A DNA stretch of 64,000 bases from Methylorubrum rhodesianum (lineage in GTDB: Bacteria; Pseudomonadota; Alphaproteobacteria; Rhizobiales; Beijerinckiaceae), in assembly GCF_014199985.1 (NCBI RefSeq), contig NZ_JACHOS010000002.1:124001-188000 (forward strand), given 5' to 3'. Every line of letters starts with the position of its first letter. Within the stretch, counting starts at the first letter, position 1. A program made the translations under genes and the position numbers. The notes under the pieces are model-generated. The model was not told the DNA's origin, did no database searches, and saw only the letters and a list, made by a program, of their open reading frames with translations. Below are positions 46,006 to 54,218 of this stretch, piece by piece.

Positions 46006-47685
46006 ATGGCTGGACCGTCGGACGCTGACAACGGGGCGCCCGAGGCGAACGGCGTTTCGCGGCGCGCCCTCGTACGGGGCGCTGTTCGTGGTGCTCTTGC
46101 CGGTTCGGCCGGCTTGAGCGTTTCTGGCCTTTTCGACCTGAATACAGCCAGAACGATGGCTCAAACCTCAGAGAGCGCCGCTTCCCGGGGCGCGACAGAG
46201 TCGCGTCCGATCACCTTTGAGGCTCTGGCCCAGCGTGCCGAGCGCCTCGCGGCCGAGCCGTATCGTCCTCCCGGCAACGATCTGCCGCAGGAATTGGCCG
46301 CCCTCGACTACGACGCATTCCAGGCGATCCGCTTTCGTCCCGAGGCGACGGTTCCGCTCGGGCCGCGATTCTCGATGCAACCGTTCCACCGCGGCAGCCT
46401 GCATGCCAAGCGCGTGGAGATCCGACTGCAATCGCCCGAGGGCGTGCGTCTCTTCGCCTACGATCCGGATCTGTTCGACCTCGGGCCGACGCTGAAGGGG
46501 CGCCGCTACCCGGCCTCGCTCGGCTATGCCGGCTTCCGCATCGCCTACGGCTTCGACGCGAGCCGCCCGCAGGCTCACGAAGAGTTCCTCGTCTTCCTCG
46601 GCGCCTCGTACTTCCGCATCCGCGGCCGCGATCAGGTCTACGGCCTCTCGGCCCGGGGCATCGCGGTGAATACCGGGCTGCCGCAAGGGGAGGAATTTCC
46701 GGACTTCACCCACTTCTGGATCGAGGAGCCGGGCGGCGACGCGGCATCGATCACGATCTTCGCGCTCCTCGACGGCCCGAGCCTCGCGGGAGCCTACCGC
46801 TTCGTCGTCGCGCCGGGTGAGCCCTCCACCGTCGCGGTCGAGACAGCCCTGTTCCCCCGCCGCGCCATCGAGGCGCTCGGGCTCGCCCCGCTCACCAGCA
46901 TGTTCCTGTTCGGCGAGAACGGGCCGGGCCTGCGCGGGGCCAAGCCCTTCGACGATTTCCGGCCGCAGGTGCACGATTCGGACGGACTGGTGGTGCAGGC
47001 GCCCGGCGACCGGCTGTGGCGGCCCCTGGTCAACGGCCGGGCCGCGCCGCAGATCTCGTCGTTCCGGGTCCGGCCGCTCGAGGGCTTCGGATTGCTGCAG
47101 AGGGAACGCAGGTTTGCCGCCTATCTCGACGTTCAGGCGCGTCACGAGGACCGGCCGGGCCTGTGGGTGACACCGAAGGGCGACGGCTTCGGTGCCGGCG
47201 CGGTTCGGTTGTTCGAGATCCCGTCGCGCACCGAGGCGACCGACAACATCGTCGCGGCCTTCGTACCGGAGGCGCCCATCGCGGCCGGAAGGCCGATGCG
47301 GCTCGCCTACGGCCTCTCCACGGTCGGCGCCGAACCGTCAGCGGCCCTCGCGCCGCCCCTCGGGCGCATCGTGTCGACCCGCGTCGGCTCGGCCGAGCGT
47401 CTGCGTCCGACCAATCCGCCCTCGCCGCAGCGGCGCCTCTACGTCATCGATTTCGAGGGGCCGGGCCTTCCCGAGGATCCGATGGCGGACATCGAGGTCG
47501 CGCTCTCGGCGAGCGCGGGCGCGCTGGTCGAGCCTTATGCCGAGCGGGTGCCGCAGACCGGCGGCTGGCGGCTCTACGCCGAGTTCCGGCCGCCCGAGCC
47601 GTGGCCTGCAGGCGAGGTGGTGCTGCGTGCGCGCCTCTCCCATGGCGGGCGGGTCGTCACCGAGACGTGGGACGCCGTGGCCTGA
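46006..47685 (+). CDS. opgG: Glucan biosynthesis protein G/D (MdoG family)
   Basis: A 559-aa periplasmic protein of osmoregulated periplasmic glucan synthesis. The N-terminus has a twin-arginine motif (VSRRALVRGAVRGALAGSAG) rather than a plain Sec signal, as in E. coli OpgD. The MdoG domain follows: ITFEALAQRAERLAAEPYRP, YDAFQAIRFRPEAT, SSYFRIRG-like ASYFRIRGRDQVYGLSARGI and GEEFPDFTHFWIEEP. A C-terminal Ig-like part ends at VVTETWDAVA. The start at 46006 has GGAGG 9 nt upstream; an ATG at 45970 is an alternative. OpgG versus OpgD cannot be fixed from sequence. Confidence 0.93.
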   Translation: MAGPSDADNGAPEANGVSRRALVRGAVRGALAGSAGLSVSGLFDLNTARTMAQTSESAASRGATESRPITFEALAQRAERLAAEPYRPPGNDLPQELAALDYDAFQAIRFRPEATVPLGPRFSMQPFHRGSLHAKRVEIRLQSPEGVRLFAYDPDLFDLGPTLKGRRYPASLGYAGFRIAYGFDASRPQAHEEFLVFLGASYFRIRGRDQVYGLSARGIAVNTGLPQGEEFPDFTHFWIEEPGGDAASITIFALLDGPSLAGAYRFVVAPGEPSTVAVETALFPRRAIEALGLAPLTSMFLFGENGPGLRGAKPFDDFRPQVHDSDGLVVQAPGDRLWRPLVNGRAAPQISSFRVRPLEGFGLLQRERRFAAYLDVQARHEDRPGLWVTPKGDGFGAGAVRLFEIPSRTEATDNIVAAFVPEAPIAAGRPMRLAYGLSTVGAEPSAALAPPLGRIVSTRVGSAERLRPTNPPSPQRRLYVIDFEGPGLPEDPMADIEVALSASAGALVEPYAERVPQTGGWRLYAEFRPPEPWPAGEVVLRARLSHGGRVVTETWDAVA

Positions 47686-47753
47686 GGGCGGTGAACTGGG
47701 GCGGGCTGCCGGCCGTTATCGGGGCAACGTCACGTCCGAACCCGGAGCCTGGG

Positions 47754-48398
47754 ATGCGTCCCAATCTGTCCAGCGTCCCGCGATCCGCGCTGGCCGCCCT
47801 CGTCCTTCAATTCGCGCTCGTCCCGGCCCCGGCACTCGCCGAGGCGACGCCGGCCCCTTCGTCCGCGCCGCGCTTCATCGAGCAGCCCCAGACCGGCACG
47901 ATGCGCGGCTCGAAGGTGATCGGTGTCAGCGTGATCGGGGCGGATCATGTCCGCGTCGGCAAGATCGAGGACGTGCTCGTGAACGGCGACGGCCGGATCG
48001 AGGCCGTGGTGATCGGCGTCGGCGGCTTCCTCGGCGTCGGCGAGAAATACGTCGCGGTGCCCTTCGATCAATTGGCCTGGAATTTCGAGGACGTTTCGCT
48101 CACCTCCGGGGCGAGTTCGGTTGTGACGCCCGCCGACGCGCCGAGCCAGAAGGCCGCCGACAAGGCGAGCCCGGAGAAGATGCCGGGCTCGCAGGTGTCC
48201 CCCGACGTGCTGGGCGCCGTTCAAAATCAGCATAGCGGTCGGGTGACCGAGGCGACCGGTTCGGTCGAGCCGCGAGAACAGGCCTCTCGACCTGCAACGG
48301 CGCTCGCCGGCCACGACCTCATCCACGCCGAGGTTCGCCTGACCAAGGCACAGCTCAACGATGCGCCGGCCTTTCAGTTCGAGAAGACGAAGCGTTGA
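47754..48398 (+). CDS. Secreted PRC-barrel domain protein
   Basis: A 214-aa exported protein. The signal peptide (SALAALVLQFALVPAPALAEA) is followed by a PRC-barrel (about 48-115): MRGSKVIGVSVIGADHVRVG, KIEDVLVNGDGRIEAVVIGV, then GGFLGVGEKYVAVPFDQLAW. This pattern of secreted PRC-barrel proteins is frequent in methylobacteria and rhizobia; the function is unknown. The tail is polar and low-complexity. The ATG at 47754 has GGAG upstream. It lies 68 bp after opgG on the same strand. Confidence 0.85.
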   Translation: MRPNLSSVPRSALAALVLQFALVPAPALAEATPAPSSAPRFIEQPQTGTMRGSKVIGVSVIGADHVRVGKIEDVLVNGDGRIEAVVIGVGGFLGVGEKYVAVPFDQLAWNFEDVSLTSGASSVVTPADAPSQKAADKASPEKMPGSQVSPDVLGAVQNQHSGRVTEATGSVEPREQASRPATALAGHDLIHAEVRLTKAQLNDAPAFQFEKTKR

Positions 48399-48441
48399 CC
48401 GGCCGCGTATCGGAGCGGCCTAATCCTGGAGTTCGCGTCGC

Positions 48442-48678
48442 ATGAGACACGCCGCCCTGACCCTGATCGTGTGGTTTGCAAGCCTGCAAGCCTCGCTCGC
48501 ACAGGCGACGAAACCCGCTCCCCCGATCTCCGAAACCGGCCCGTCCGGTTCCAGTTCGGGGCCGGCGACGGCGGCGGCGACGGATTTCAATTGGGTCTGG
48601 GTCAGCGTGCTGATCGCGCTGGCGGTGCTGGCGCTGTGGATGTTCGCCCGCAAGCGCCAGTCCGGGCCGCCACGCTAG
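48442..48678 (+). CDS. Hypothetical small membrane protein
   Basis: A 78-aa protein with an N-terminal signal-like segment (LTLIVWFASLQASLAQ, possible cleavage after LAQA), a Pro/Ser/Gly-rich stretch, and a membrane helix (FNWVWVSVLIALAVLALWMF, residues about 49-68) ending in the basic ARKRQ. A type-I single-pass topology is likely. A GGAG lies 12 nt upstream. It is not a recognised family. A 7-bp hairpin covering the stop codon (48668-48688) may terminate it. Confidence 0.65.
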   Translation: MRHAALTLIVWFASLQASLAQATKPAPPISETGPSGSSSGPATAAATDFNWVWVSVLIALAVLALWMFARKRQSGPPR

Positions 48679-48781
48679 CGCCGTGGCGCGACCGATCTCT
48701 CCGATCGCTTTCTGAAGAGGCGGCGCGGGGCGTCGCCTCGGGACGAGACGGTGGACGAGCGGTTGATGATCGTGCCGACCG

Positions 48782-49609
48782 TCAGCCCTTCTTCGCGCTC
48801 GGGAAGAACAGCTGCTCGCCATTGATCTTGTAATCGGCGATGGCCTTCTGACCCTCGGGCGAGACGAGCCAATCGATGAAGGCCTGGCCCTCCTTGACCT
48901 TCACGTTCGGGTGCTTGTCCGGGTTCACCAGCATCACGCCGTAGGGATTGAACAGGCGCGGATCGCCTTCGACCAGGATGGTCAGGTCGCCCCTGTTCTT
49001 GAACGAGAGCCATGTGCCGCGATCGGCCAGGATGTAGGCTCCGAGCGACGAGGCGGTGTTGAGCGCCGGGCCCATGCCCTGGCCGACGTCGCGATACCAG
49101 TCGCCGCGCACCGCCGCGAGATCGACGCCGGACTCCTTCCAGCTCCGCAGCTCGGCGCTGTGCGTGCCCGAGCGGTCGCCCCGCGAGACGAAGGGCGCCT
49201 TGGCCGCCGCGATCTTCCGGAAGGCGTCCTCCACCCCCGTGCCGCGGATGCCCGCCGGGTCGTCCTTCGGGCCGATCAGCACGAAGTCGTTGTACATCAC
49301 GTCCTGCCGATTCTTGCCGGAGCCCTCGGCGACGAACTTGTCCTCGGCCAGCCGGTCGTGGACGAGCACGACGTCGGCGTCGCCGCGGCGGGCGGCGTCG
49401 AGGGCTTGGCCGGTGCCGAGCGCCACGACCTTCACCTCGATGCCGGTCTTCTGCTTGAACAACGGCAGGATGTGCTTGAACAAGCCCGACTGCTCGGTCG
49501 AGGTCGTGGACGCGACGACGATCGAGTCGGGCTCGGCCGAGAGCGGCGAAACCGCGCCGAGGGCGGCGAGGAGCGAGAGGGTCAGGAAGCCGCGGCGAAG
49601 GAAGTCCAA
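48782..49609 (-). CDS. tupA: Tungstate ABC transporter substrate-binding protein
   Basis: A 275-aa periplasmic binding protein. The signal peptide ends near PLSAEPD. The mature part opens with the TupA hallmark ASTTSTEQSGLFKHILPLFK, where the TTST residues contact the oxyanion, followed by GTGQALDAARRGDADVVLVH, PFVSRGDRSGTHSAELRSWK and MGPALNTASSLGAYILADRG. TupA binds tungstate in preference to molybdate. The gene overlaps tupC by 28 nt and ends the tupB-tupC-tupA operon. Confidence 0.93.
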   Translation of the reverse strand: MDFLRRGFLTLSLLAALGAVSPLSAEPDSIVVASTTSTEQSGLFKHILPLFKQKTGIEVKVVALGTGQALDAARRGDADVVLVHDRLAEDKFVAEGSGKNRQDVMYNDFVLIGPKDDPAGIRGTGVEDAFRKIAAAKAPFVSRGDRSGTHSAELRSWKESGVDLAAVRGDWYRDVGQGMGPALNTASSLGAYILADRGTWLSFKNRGDLTILVEGDPRLFNPYGVMLVNPDKHPNVKVKEGQAFIDWLVSPEGQKAIADYKINGEQLFFPSAKKG

Positions 49610-50298
49610 GGCAGTTCTCCGGTGAGGTAGGCCCGCGCCTCCGCGGTGCGGGGTGAGAAAAGGACGGATCGGGTCGGGCCCCGCTCCACGGCGCGGCCGG
49701 CGGACAGCACGACGGTCTCATCGGCGAGCCGGGCGACCTGTCCGAGATTGTGCGAGACGAGGAGCACGGCGGTGCCGGCCCCCGCCATCTCGACGATCAG
49801 GCTCTCGATCGTCTCGGTCGCGGCCGGGTCGAGGCTCGCGGTCGGCTCGTCGAGGAGAAGGAGGTCGGGCTGCATCGCCCAGGCGCGGGCGAGCACGAGA
49901 CGCTGCTGCTCGCCGCCTGAGAAGCGCGTCGCCGCATCGCTCGCCCGTTCCGACAGGCCGACGCGGGCGAGCGCCGCCTCGGTCCGCTCGGCGCGCTCGC
50001 GGCGGGCGAGATCGAGCGGGATCAGCCCGAGGGCGACGTTGGCGGCGGCACTGGCACGGACCAGGGCCGGGCGCTGGAAGACGAAGGCGCGCCGACCGGG
50101 CGCGAGGCGAACGCTGCCGGTATCGGGGCGCAACAGGCCGTCGATCACCCGAAGCGTCACGCTTTTGCCCGCCCCGTTGGGACCGATCAGGGCGGTGATG
50201 CCGCGCGCGGCGACCTCGAGGCTCAGGCGATCGAGGATCGGCCGTCCGCCGAGCGTCAGGCTGACGCCGTCGAGATGGATGACGGGTTCCGCGCTCAT
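49582..50298 (-). CDS. tupC: Tungstate ABC transporter ATP-binding protein
   Basis: A 238-aa ABC ATPase energising tungstate import. Motifs: Walker A (IGPNGAGKSVTLRVI), a Q-loop replaced by FVFQRPALVRASA, signature (RFSGGEQQRLVLARAW), Walker B (LLLLDEPTASLD) and H-loop (TAVLLVSHNLGQV). It lacks the C-terminal TOBE regulatory domain of ModC, fitting TupC. It overlaps tupB by 4 nt (ATGA) and tupA by 28 nt, which suggests tight translational coupling. Confidence 0.92.
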   Translation of the reverse strand: MSAEPVIHLDGVSLTLGGRPILDRLSLEVAARGITALIGPNGAGKSVTLRVIDGLLRPDTGSVRLAPGRRAFVFQRPALVRASAAANVALGLIPLDLARRERAERTEAALARVGLSERASDAATRFSGGEQQRLVLARAWAMQPDLLLLDEPTASLDPAATETIESLIVEMAGAGTAVLLVSHNLGQVARLADETVVLSAGRAVERGPTRSVLFSPRTAEARAYLTGELPWTSFAAAS

Positions 50299-50990
50299 CC
50301 GTAGGCTTTCACGGCGTGGCCGCGCAGGAAGGCGGCTGCGGCATTCACGGCGAGCACGAGGCTCATCAGCACGGCGCCGAGCGCCAGGGCGAGGCTGAGG
50401 TCGCCCTTCTGCGTTTCGAGCGAGATCGCCGTCGTCATGGTGCGGGTATGTCCGTCGATGTTGCCGCCGACGACGAGCACCGCGCCGATCTCAGAGATCG
50501 CCCGGCCGAAGGCCGCAAGCGCCGCGGTGAACAGCGAGAAGCGGGCATCGTAGATCAGCACCCCCGCCCGCCGCGGCGCGCTGAGGCGCAAGGAACGCAA
50601 CTGCTCGCCGAGATGTGCCTCGGCGTCGGCGATGACCTGGCGCGTGAGGGCCGCGACCAGGGGCGTCGCCAGCACGGCCTGCGCCGCCACCATGGCGGTC
50701 GGGGTGAAGAGCAGCCCCAGCGCTCCGAGCGGGCCGGAGCGGGACAGGGCGAGATAGAGGATCAGCCCGACGATCACCGGCGGCAGGCCCATGAAGGTGT
50801 TGAGCAATCCGACCAGGGCGTCGCGCCCCGGAAAGCGCGCGACGGCGATCAGCGCCCCGAGCGGAACGCCGAGCAGCAGGCCGATGCCGACAGCCGTGAG
50901 ACTGACGCGCAGCGACAGCCACGCGATCGCCAGGACATCCCGGTCGAGCGTCCACAGGCGGGCGAACGTCTCCTGAAGGGTTTGGCTCAA
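50295..50990 (-). CDS. tupB: Tungstate ABC transporter permease
   Basis: A 231-aa inner-membrane permease with about five helices. The EAA-loop is visible at LRSLRLSAPRRAGVLIYDAR, and GRAISEIGAVLVVGGNIDGH is typical of TupB/sulfate-type permeases. The TTG at 50990 is the first usable start, giving SQTLQETFARLWTLDRDVLA before the first helix, as in relatives. No ATG lies upstream of the helices, and the longer frame would overlap the divergent regulator. It is the first gene of tupBCA. Confidence 0.9.
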   Translation of the reverse strand: MSQTLQETFARLWTLDRDVLAIAWLSLRVSLTAVGIGLLLGVPLGALIAVARFPGRDALVGLLNTFMGLPPVIVGLILYLALSRSGPLGALGLLFTPTAMVAAQAVLATPLVAALTRQVIADAEAHLGEQLRSLRLSAPRRAGVLIYDARFSLFTAALAAFGRAISEIGAVLVVGGNIDGHTRTMTTAISLETQKGDLSLALALGAVLMSLVLAVNAAAAFLRGHAVKAYG

Positions 50991-51069
50991 GCGGCGGCTC
51001 GCGGGGCTGCGCGGATCAAGCGGGGATGATACGTCGAGGAGCGCAAGATCAATAGGAAAGGCCTTGCAT

Positions 51070-52116
51070 ATGCCCCTCGAGGAAGCAGCTGCGCGGTCGT
51101 CCGCTCCGTCTGAGCCGGCCCGGCTCGGCGTGCGCCTCTTCGTCGAGGGGCGGTGCGAGGGCACGTCCGCCTTTGCGTTTCGGGCCGCCCATGCGCTCCT
51201 CGATGCGCTCGGCCGCTCGGGATCGCTGCAGGGAGCGGCCGAGCGCCTCTCCATCTCCTACCGCTCGGCCTGGGGACAACTCGACGCGCTCGAACAGGCG
51301 CTCGGCCGGCCGGTCGTCGTGAAGACGAAGGGCCACGGCACCGATCTCACCGCCTTCGGCACCGCGCTACTCGCACTGCTCGCGGCCTCGCAAACCCGGC
51401 TCGCACCGGCGCTGGCGGCTGAGGAACTGGCGCTCACGGACGGCCTGCGACGGCTGCTGGAGCCGGCGGATGCCCGCATCCGTCTTGCCGCAAGCCACGA
51501 TCCGCTGCTGCTCGAAGCCATCGAGGCGCGGCGGGACATCGATCTCATGGTCGCCGGCAGTCTCGACGCCCTGGCGCGGCTTCGGGACGGCACCGTCGAT
51601 GCGGCCGGGTTCCACTACGGTTCGGACGGGCCGCCTCCGCCGCCATTCGACGCGGTTTTCGCCAACCACGACCTGACCGTCGTGCCCCTTTTTCGCCGGG
51701 AGCAGGGCTTGATGCTCGCAGCGGGCAATCCGCTCAAGCTGGAGACCATCGCCGATGTCGCGGCCCGGCAGGCCCGCTTCGTCAACCGGCAGCGCGGCGC
51801 CGGCACCCGGATCTGGTTCGAGCGCCTCTGCGCGGAGGCCGGCCTCGCACCGGAGGCCATCATTGGTCACCACACGGAGGAGTTCACCCATCAGGCGGTG
51901 GCGGCGCTGATCGCCACGGGCGCGGCCGATGTCGGCATGGGGACCCGCGCCGTCGCCGAGCGCTTCTCCATCGCCTATCGCCCTCTCGGTTGGGAAAATT
52001 ACTTCCTCGCCGCCCGCACGAGCCTCAGTGCCGCGCGCCTTGCGTCGTTCTACGAAGATCTGCGGGGCCGGGCGCGTGGCGCCTCGGGCTATGCGCCGCC
52101 GCGCGGTGATCCCTAG
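51070..52116 (+). CDS. ModE-type HTH regulator with PBP-like ligand domain
   Basis: A 348-aa regulator divergent from tupB. The N-terminal part is a ModE/LysR-like winged helix (ALLDALGRSGSLQGAAERLS, then ISYRSAWGQLDALEQALGRP, residues about 40-80). From about residue 135 a periplasmic-binding-protein-like domain follows (LMVAGSLDALARLRDGTVDA; FVNRQRGAGTRIWFERL; AALIATGAADVGMGTRAVAE). The same type of domain ends the MoeA fusion at 54215-56191. The protein probably senses tungstate, molybdate or a cofactor intermediate to control tupBCA. The ATG at 51070 is used; a TTG two codons upstream is possible. Confidence 0.9.
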   Translation: MPLEEAAARSSAPSEPARLGVRLFVEGRCEGTSAFAFRAAHALLDALGRSGSLQGAAERLSISYRSAWGQLDALEQALGRPVVVKTKGHGTDLTAFGTALLALLAASQTRLAPALAAEELALTDGLRRLLEPADARIRLAASHDPLLLEAIEARRDIDLMVAGSLDALARLRDGTVDAAGFHYGSDGPPPPPFDAVFANHDLTVVPLFRREQGLMLAAGNPLKLETIADVAARQARFVNRQRGAGTRIWFERLCAEAGLAPEAIIGHHTEEFTHQAVAALIATGAADVGMGTRAVAERFSIAYRPLGWENYFLAARTSLSAARLASFYEDLRGRARGASGYAPPRGDP

Positions 52117-52413
52117 CGGTCGGATTGCACGACCGCCGACCGAAGAGAGCCGTTAGGGCACAACCCCTCCCCCGGTCCGGTTCACCCCGCATTCCGATCG
52201 GGGCCGACGATCCCGTCGCTGCGAGACCTTTCGCGACCGGGCCGAGGCGGACCTTCCGTTCTCGGCCCAATCGGTCCCAAGAGCTCTCTGGAGACTTCGG
52301 TGGCATCGCGGCGATCCTCGAACCCGGATCGCCTCGGCCGCCGGCACATGGCCCTCTGCCGCTGCGCGAAAGCGGGCTCCGGCGCCCTGCGCGAGGGTTT
52401 GGCCGATCGCTGC
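52117..52413. other. Intergenic region, no gene recognised
   Basis: These 297 bp separate the Mo/W regulator from the convergent moeA. Frames crossing it lack a ribosome-binding site and domain similarity, and no clear terminator was found. Confidence 0.5.
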
Positions 52414-53664
52414 CTAGACGAGGAGCGCGTGCGGGTAATAGGCCAGCATGTCGCCGGGCGCGATGCCGGTCGCGTCGTCGGGCAGTTCGACGAGGCCGTC
52501 GCTCTCGGTGAGCGAGGTCAGGACTCCCGCTCCGTCGCGGGGGAACTTCCGCGCCTCCAAACCGCCATCGGCCGTACGGGCGAGGCTGACGCGGACGAAT
52601 TCGCGCCGTCCCGCCTTCTTGCGGTAGGGGAAGCCGGCCCGCACCGGCCAGGGCAGCGGGGGCTCGTAGAGCGCCCCACCCAGACGGGCCAGGAGCGGGC
52701 GCACCACGAAGAGCAGCGTGATGTAGACCGCGACCGGATTGCCGGGCAGGCCGACGAACGGTGTGCCCGCCACCAGTCCCGCCGCCACCGGTCGGCCGGG
52801 CTTGATCGCGAGGCGCCAGAGCATCAGCCGTCCCTGGGCCTCGACCGCGGCCTTCACGTGATCCTCCTCCCCGGTCGAGACGCCGCCGGAGGTGAGGATC
52901 AGGTCGTGGTCCCGCGCCGCCTCGGCGAGATGGCTCGGCAGGGTCGCCGGATCATCGGCCAGAATCCCGAGATCGTCGACCGCGACCCCGAGCCGTGTCA
53001 GCAGTGTCGCGAGCAGCACGCGGTTCGAATCATGAATCGCGCCGGGGCGAAGGGGCGCGCCGGGCTCGGTCAGTTCGTTGCCGGTGGAGAACAAGGCGAC
53101 GCGGAGCCGCCGGCGCACGGCGATCCTCGCGTGGCCGGTGGCGGCGGCGAGCGCCAGATCCTGCGGGCGCAGGCGTCGCCCGGCGGGAATCGCGAGGGCG
53201 CCCCGGCCCAGATCCTCTCCGGCCGGCCGCGCATTGGCGCCGTGCTTCAGTCCCGCCGGAAGAGTCACGCGATCGCCCTCGCGGCGCACGTCCTCCTGCA
53301 TGAACACGGTGTCGCCCCCCGGCGGCATCGGTGCCCCGGTGAAGATGCGGATCGCCGTCCCCTCCGCCAACGTCCCGGCGGCGGCACCGGCCGCCAGCCG
53401 TCCGCTCACCGGCAGGACCGTCTCGCCCTCCGGGGCAAGGTCGGCGTAGCGCACGGCGTAGCCGTCGACCGCAGCGTTGGCGAACGGCGGCAGATCGTGC
53501 GCCGCGAAGACGTCTTCCGCCGCGATCCGTCCGTCGGCGAGGCCGAGCGGCACCGTCTCGGTGCCGGCGATCACGGGGAAACGCTCGGCGATCGAGGCCA
53601 CCGCCTCCTCGATCCGCATCAGCTTGCCCCCGAAGGCAAAGCAGTCGTCGGTGAGCTGTGCCAT
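52414..53664 (-). CDS. moeA: Molybdopterin molybdenumtransferase MoeA
   Basis: A 416-aa enzyme that inserts molybdate (or tungstate) into adenylylated molybdopterin. Canonical MoeA features are present: FANAAVDGYAVRY (DGYA loop), FTGAPMPPGGDTVFMQED, ALFSTGNELTEPGAPLRPGA, IHDSNRVLLATLL, LTSGGVSTGEEDHVKAAVE and VGLPGNPVAVYITLLF, with a C-terminal domain IV. The GDEL motif reads GNEL. It is one of three MoeA-related genes in 5 kb, and the most canonical. It is last in the minus-strand operon, 17 bp after mobB. Confidence 0.94.
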   Translation of the reverse strand: MAQLTDDCFAFGGKLMRIEEAVASIAERFPVIAGTETVPLGLADGRIAAEDVFAAHDLPPFANAAVDGYAVRYADLAPEGETVLPVSGRLAAGAAAGTLAEGTAIRIFTGAPMPPGGDTVFMQEDVRREGDRVTLPAGLKHGANARPAGEDLGRGALAIPAGRRLRPQDLALAAATGHARIAVRRRLRVALFSTGNELTEPGAPLRPGAIHDSNRVLLATLLTRLGVAVDDLGILADDPATLPSHLAEAARDHDLILTSGGVSTGEEDHVKAAVEAQGRLMLWRLAIKPGRPVAAGLVAGTPFVGLPGNPVAVYITLLFVVRPLLARLGGALYEPPLPWPVRAGFPYRKKAGRREFVRVSLARTADGGLEARKFPRDGAGVLTSLTESDGLVELPDDATGIAPGDMLAYYPHALLV

Positions 53665-53681
53665 CGCTCAGGATCTTCCGC

Positions 53682-54218
53682 TCAGGATCTTTCCAGCCGG
53701 GCGAGCACCGTTTCCACGGCCTTAGCGCGTTCGAGGACGAGGCTGGCGATGGCCTCCACGTCATCGAGCCCGACCACCGGTACGCCGGCTTGCGGGAAGG
53801 GCACGTCGCTGGCGACGCCGACGATATGCGGGTCGTGATCGTGCAGCGGCGCACGGCCGTTGGCGGCGCGAAACACCTCGAGTTTCGGATGCGCCTCGCG
53901 CTTGAAGCCTTCGACCAGGGCGAGGCCGCCCGGCGTCAGCCGCCGCAGCAATTCGGGCAACGTGGCTTCGGCGCCCTCCTCGACCTCGCGGATCTGCGCC
54001 CAGCGCCGGGCTGAGGACACGATGACCTCGCTCGCGCCGGCCTGGCGGTGGACGAAGGAATCCTTGCCCGGATGATCGATGTCGAAGGCGTGGTGGGCGT
54101 GTTTCAGCGTCGCGACCCGTACGCCCCGCGCGACGAGCACGGGAATGAGGCGGGCGAGCAGCGTCGTCTTTCCCGCCCCGCTCCATCCGGCCAGGCCGAT
54201 GACGCGCAGGTCGCTCAC
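53682..54218 (-). CDS. mobB: Molybdopterin-guanine dinucleotide biosynthesis protein MobB
   Basis: A 178-aa P-loop GTPase-like protein that assists MobA in making molybdopterin-guanine dinucleotide, the cofactor form of formate dehydrogenases and other DMSO-reductase-family enzymes. The P-loop GLAGWSGAGKTTLLARLIPV, the switch-like VATLKHAHHAFDIDHPGKDS, and ALVEGFKREAHPKLEVFR are typical. The GTG start overlaps the stop of the MoeA fusion by 4 nt (GTGA). Confidence 0.94.
   Translation of the reverse strand: MSDLRVIGLAGWSGAGKTTLLARLIPVLVARGVRVATLKHAHHAFDIDHPGKDSFVHRQAGASEVIVSSARRWAQIREVEEGAEATLPELLRRLTPGGLALVEGFKREAHPKLEVFRAANGRAPLHDHDPHIVGVASDVPFPQAGVPVVGLDDVEAIASLVLERAKAVETVLARLERS

Noticed and set aside
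46006..47685. Longer OpgG start at 45970
   Set aside because: It would overlap the opgH start codon region and lacks a ribosome-binding site. The ATG at 46006 has GGAGG at good spacing.
48668..48688. Hairpin CGCCACG/CGTGGCG over the stop of the small membrane protein
   Set aside because: The stem is only 7 bp with no T-run. It is noted in the gene entry but not listed as a terminator.
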